Shown here: one piece after another, positions 63,891-64,000 of the stretch
How the letters are laid out: every line of letters begins with the position of its first letter
Position numbering within the stretch: position 1 is the first letter of the stretch
Assembly (NCBI GenBank): GCA_030147755.1
Contig: JASBUW010000164.1
Location: forward strand, 23,588 to 87,587
From: Parachlamydiaceae bacterium
GTDB lineage: Bacteria; Chlamydiota; Chlamydiia; Chlamydiales; Parachlamydiaceae
Length of the DNA stretch: 64,000 nt
Direction of reading: 5' to 3'
Notes under the pieces: generated by a model
Seen by the model: the letters and a program-made list of their open reading frames with translations, nothing else
Told to the model about the DNA's origin: nothing
Database searches by the model: none
Made by a program: the position numbers and the translations under genes

Positions 63891-64000
63891 GACAATTATC
63901 TTTGCCGGTTGACGACAATTATCTTTGCCGAAAAAAGCCTGACAATTTCAAAGTACTTTTTGACAAAAAAGGAGTACATGAAATGCCAGGCAAAAAGATT
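63891..64000 (+). mobile_element. Left end of an IS21-like insertion sequence (continues outside window)
   Basis: Two direct copies of GACAATTATCTTTGCCG (63891-63907 and 63914-63930) and a partial third (GACAATTT, 63941) form the multiple terminal repeats typical of IS21-family ends. They are followed by GGAG and an ATG whose first codons read MPGKKI, the usual start of IstA transposases. The rest is beyond the window. Confidence 0.65.
63983..64000 (+). CDS. istA: Start of IstA-like transposase (partial)
   Basis: Six codons only (MPGKKI), with GGAG 9 bases before the ATG. Many IS21 IstA proteins begin in this way. The call depends on the terminal repeats just upstream. Confidence 0.5.

Noticed and set aside
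1..64000. tRNA, rRNA or riboswitch genes
   Set aside because: I found no cloverleaf, rRNA segment or known riboswitch core while reading; a covariance-model scan would be decisive.

Overview
The window is an AT-rich segment of a large conjugative plasmid (or an integrated plasmid-like island) from an environmental chlamydia, most probably Parachlamydiaceae such as Protochlamydia, Parachlamydia or Neochlamydia. The best taxonomic evidence is the ParA gene overlapped by a homologue of chlamydial plasmid protein pGP6-D (4.2-5.7 kb). Supporting it are an F-type tra operon of the kind known from amoeba-associated chlamydiae and many secreted or eukaryote-like accessory proteins (ankyrin, Sel1, EndoG-like nuclease, Mip-like FKBP). 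The genus is inference; no search was run.

Layout. 0-3.4 kb: a helicase with an N-terminal nuclease-like domain, cut by the window edge, and a secreted beta-sandwich/ankyrin protein. 4.2-5.7 kb: partition module with a 21-bp palindrome in front of parA. 5.8-18 kb: accessory cargo, including a Sel1 protein, an EndoG-like nuclease with a decayed copy beside it, a possible CheD/CNF-like deamidase, a gene with an early amber codon, a HAF-repeat protein and a tandem-duplicated family of exported proteins. 18-36.2 kb: one long minus-strand conjugation operon, traA-L-E-K-B-dsbA-V-C-trhF-W-trbC-U-N-F-H-G-D, with many start/stop overlaps and a recognisable promoter in front of the pilin gene. 36.5-39.6 kb: a ribbon-helix-helix-like protein, an iteron origin with 17 repeats and the replication initiator. 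39.6-43.2 kb: a long perfect inverted repeat, an IHF/HU-like protein, a Schlafen/AlbA-type protein, a small HTH protein and two DUF2958 paralogues ended by a clear terminator. 43.3-49 kb: dsbB, a TraD-like mobilisation accessory gene and a 1477-residue relaxase-helicase-primase. 49.4-54.4 kb: lipoprotein, broken HAF-repeat gene, membrane protein, RtcB ligase and two small paralogues. 54.5-63.5 kb: a three-gene exported cassette present in two full copies and one partial copy. The last ~110 bases are the left end of an IS21-like insertion sequence.

How it works together. ParA/pGP6-like and Rep/iterons should maintain the replicon. The Tra proteins should build an F/SXT-type mating channel and pilus, with TraD coupling it to a relaxase of Ti/MOBQ type, so the transfer system is a hybrid. 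The plasmid carries its own DsbA-like and DsbB proteins, which fits the cysteine-rich TraN, TraU and TraH and the cysteine-rich exported cargo. The rest looks like host-interaction or defence cargo shaped by repeated duplication and decay. The multiplied cassette at 54.5-63.5 kb is the strongest candidate for an undescribed system.
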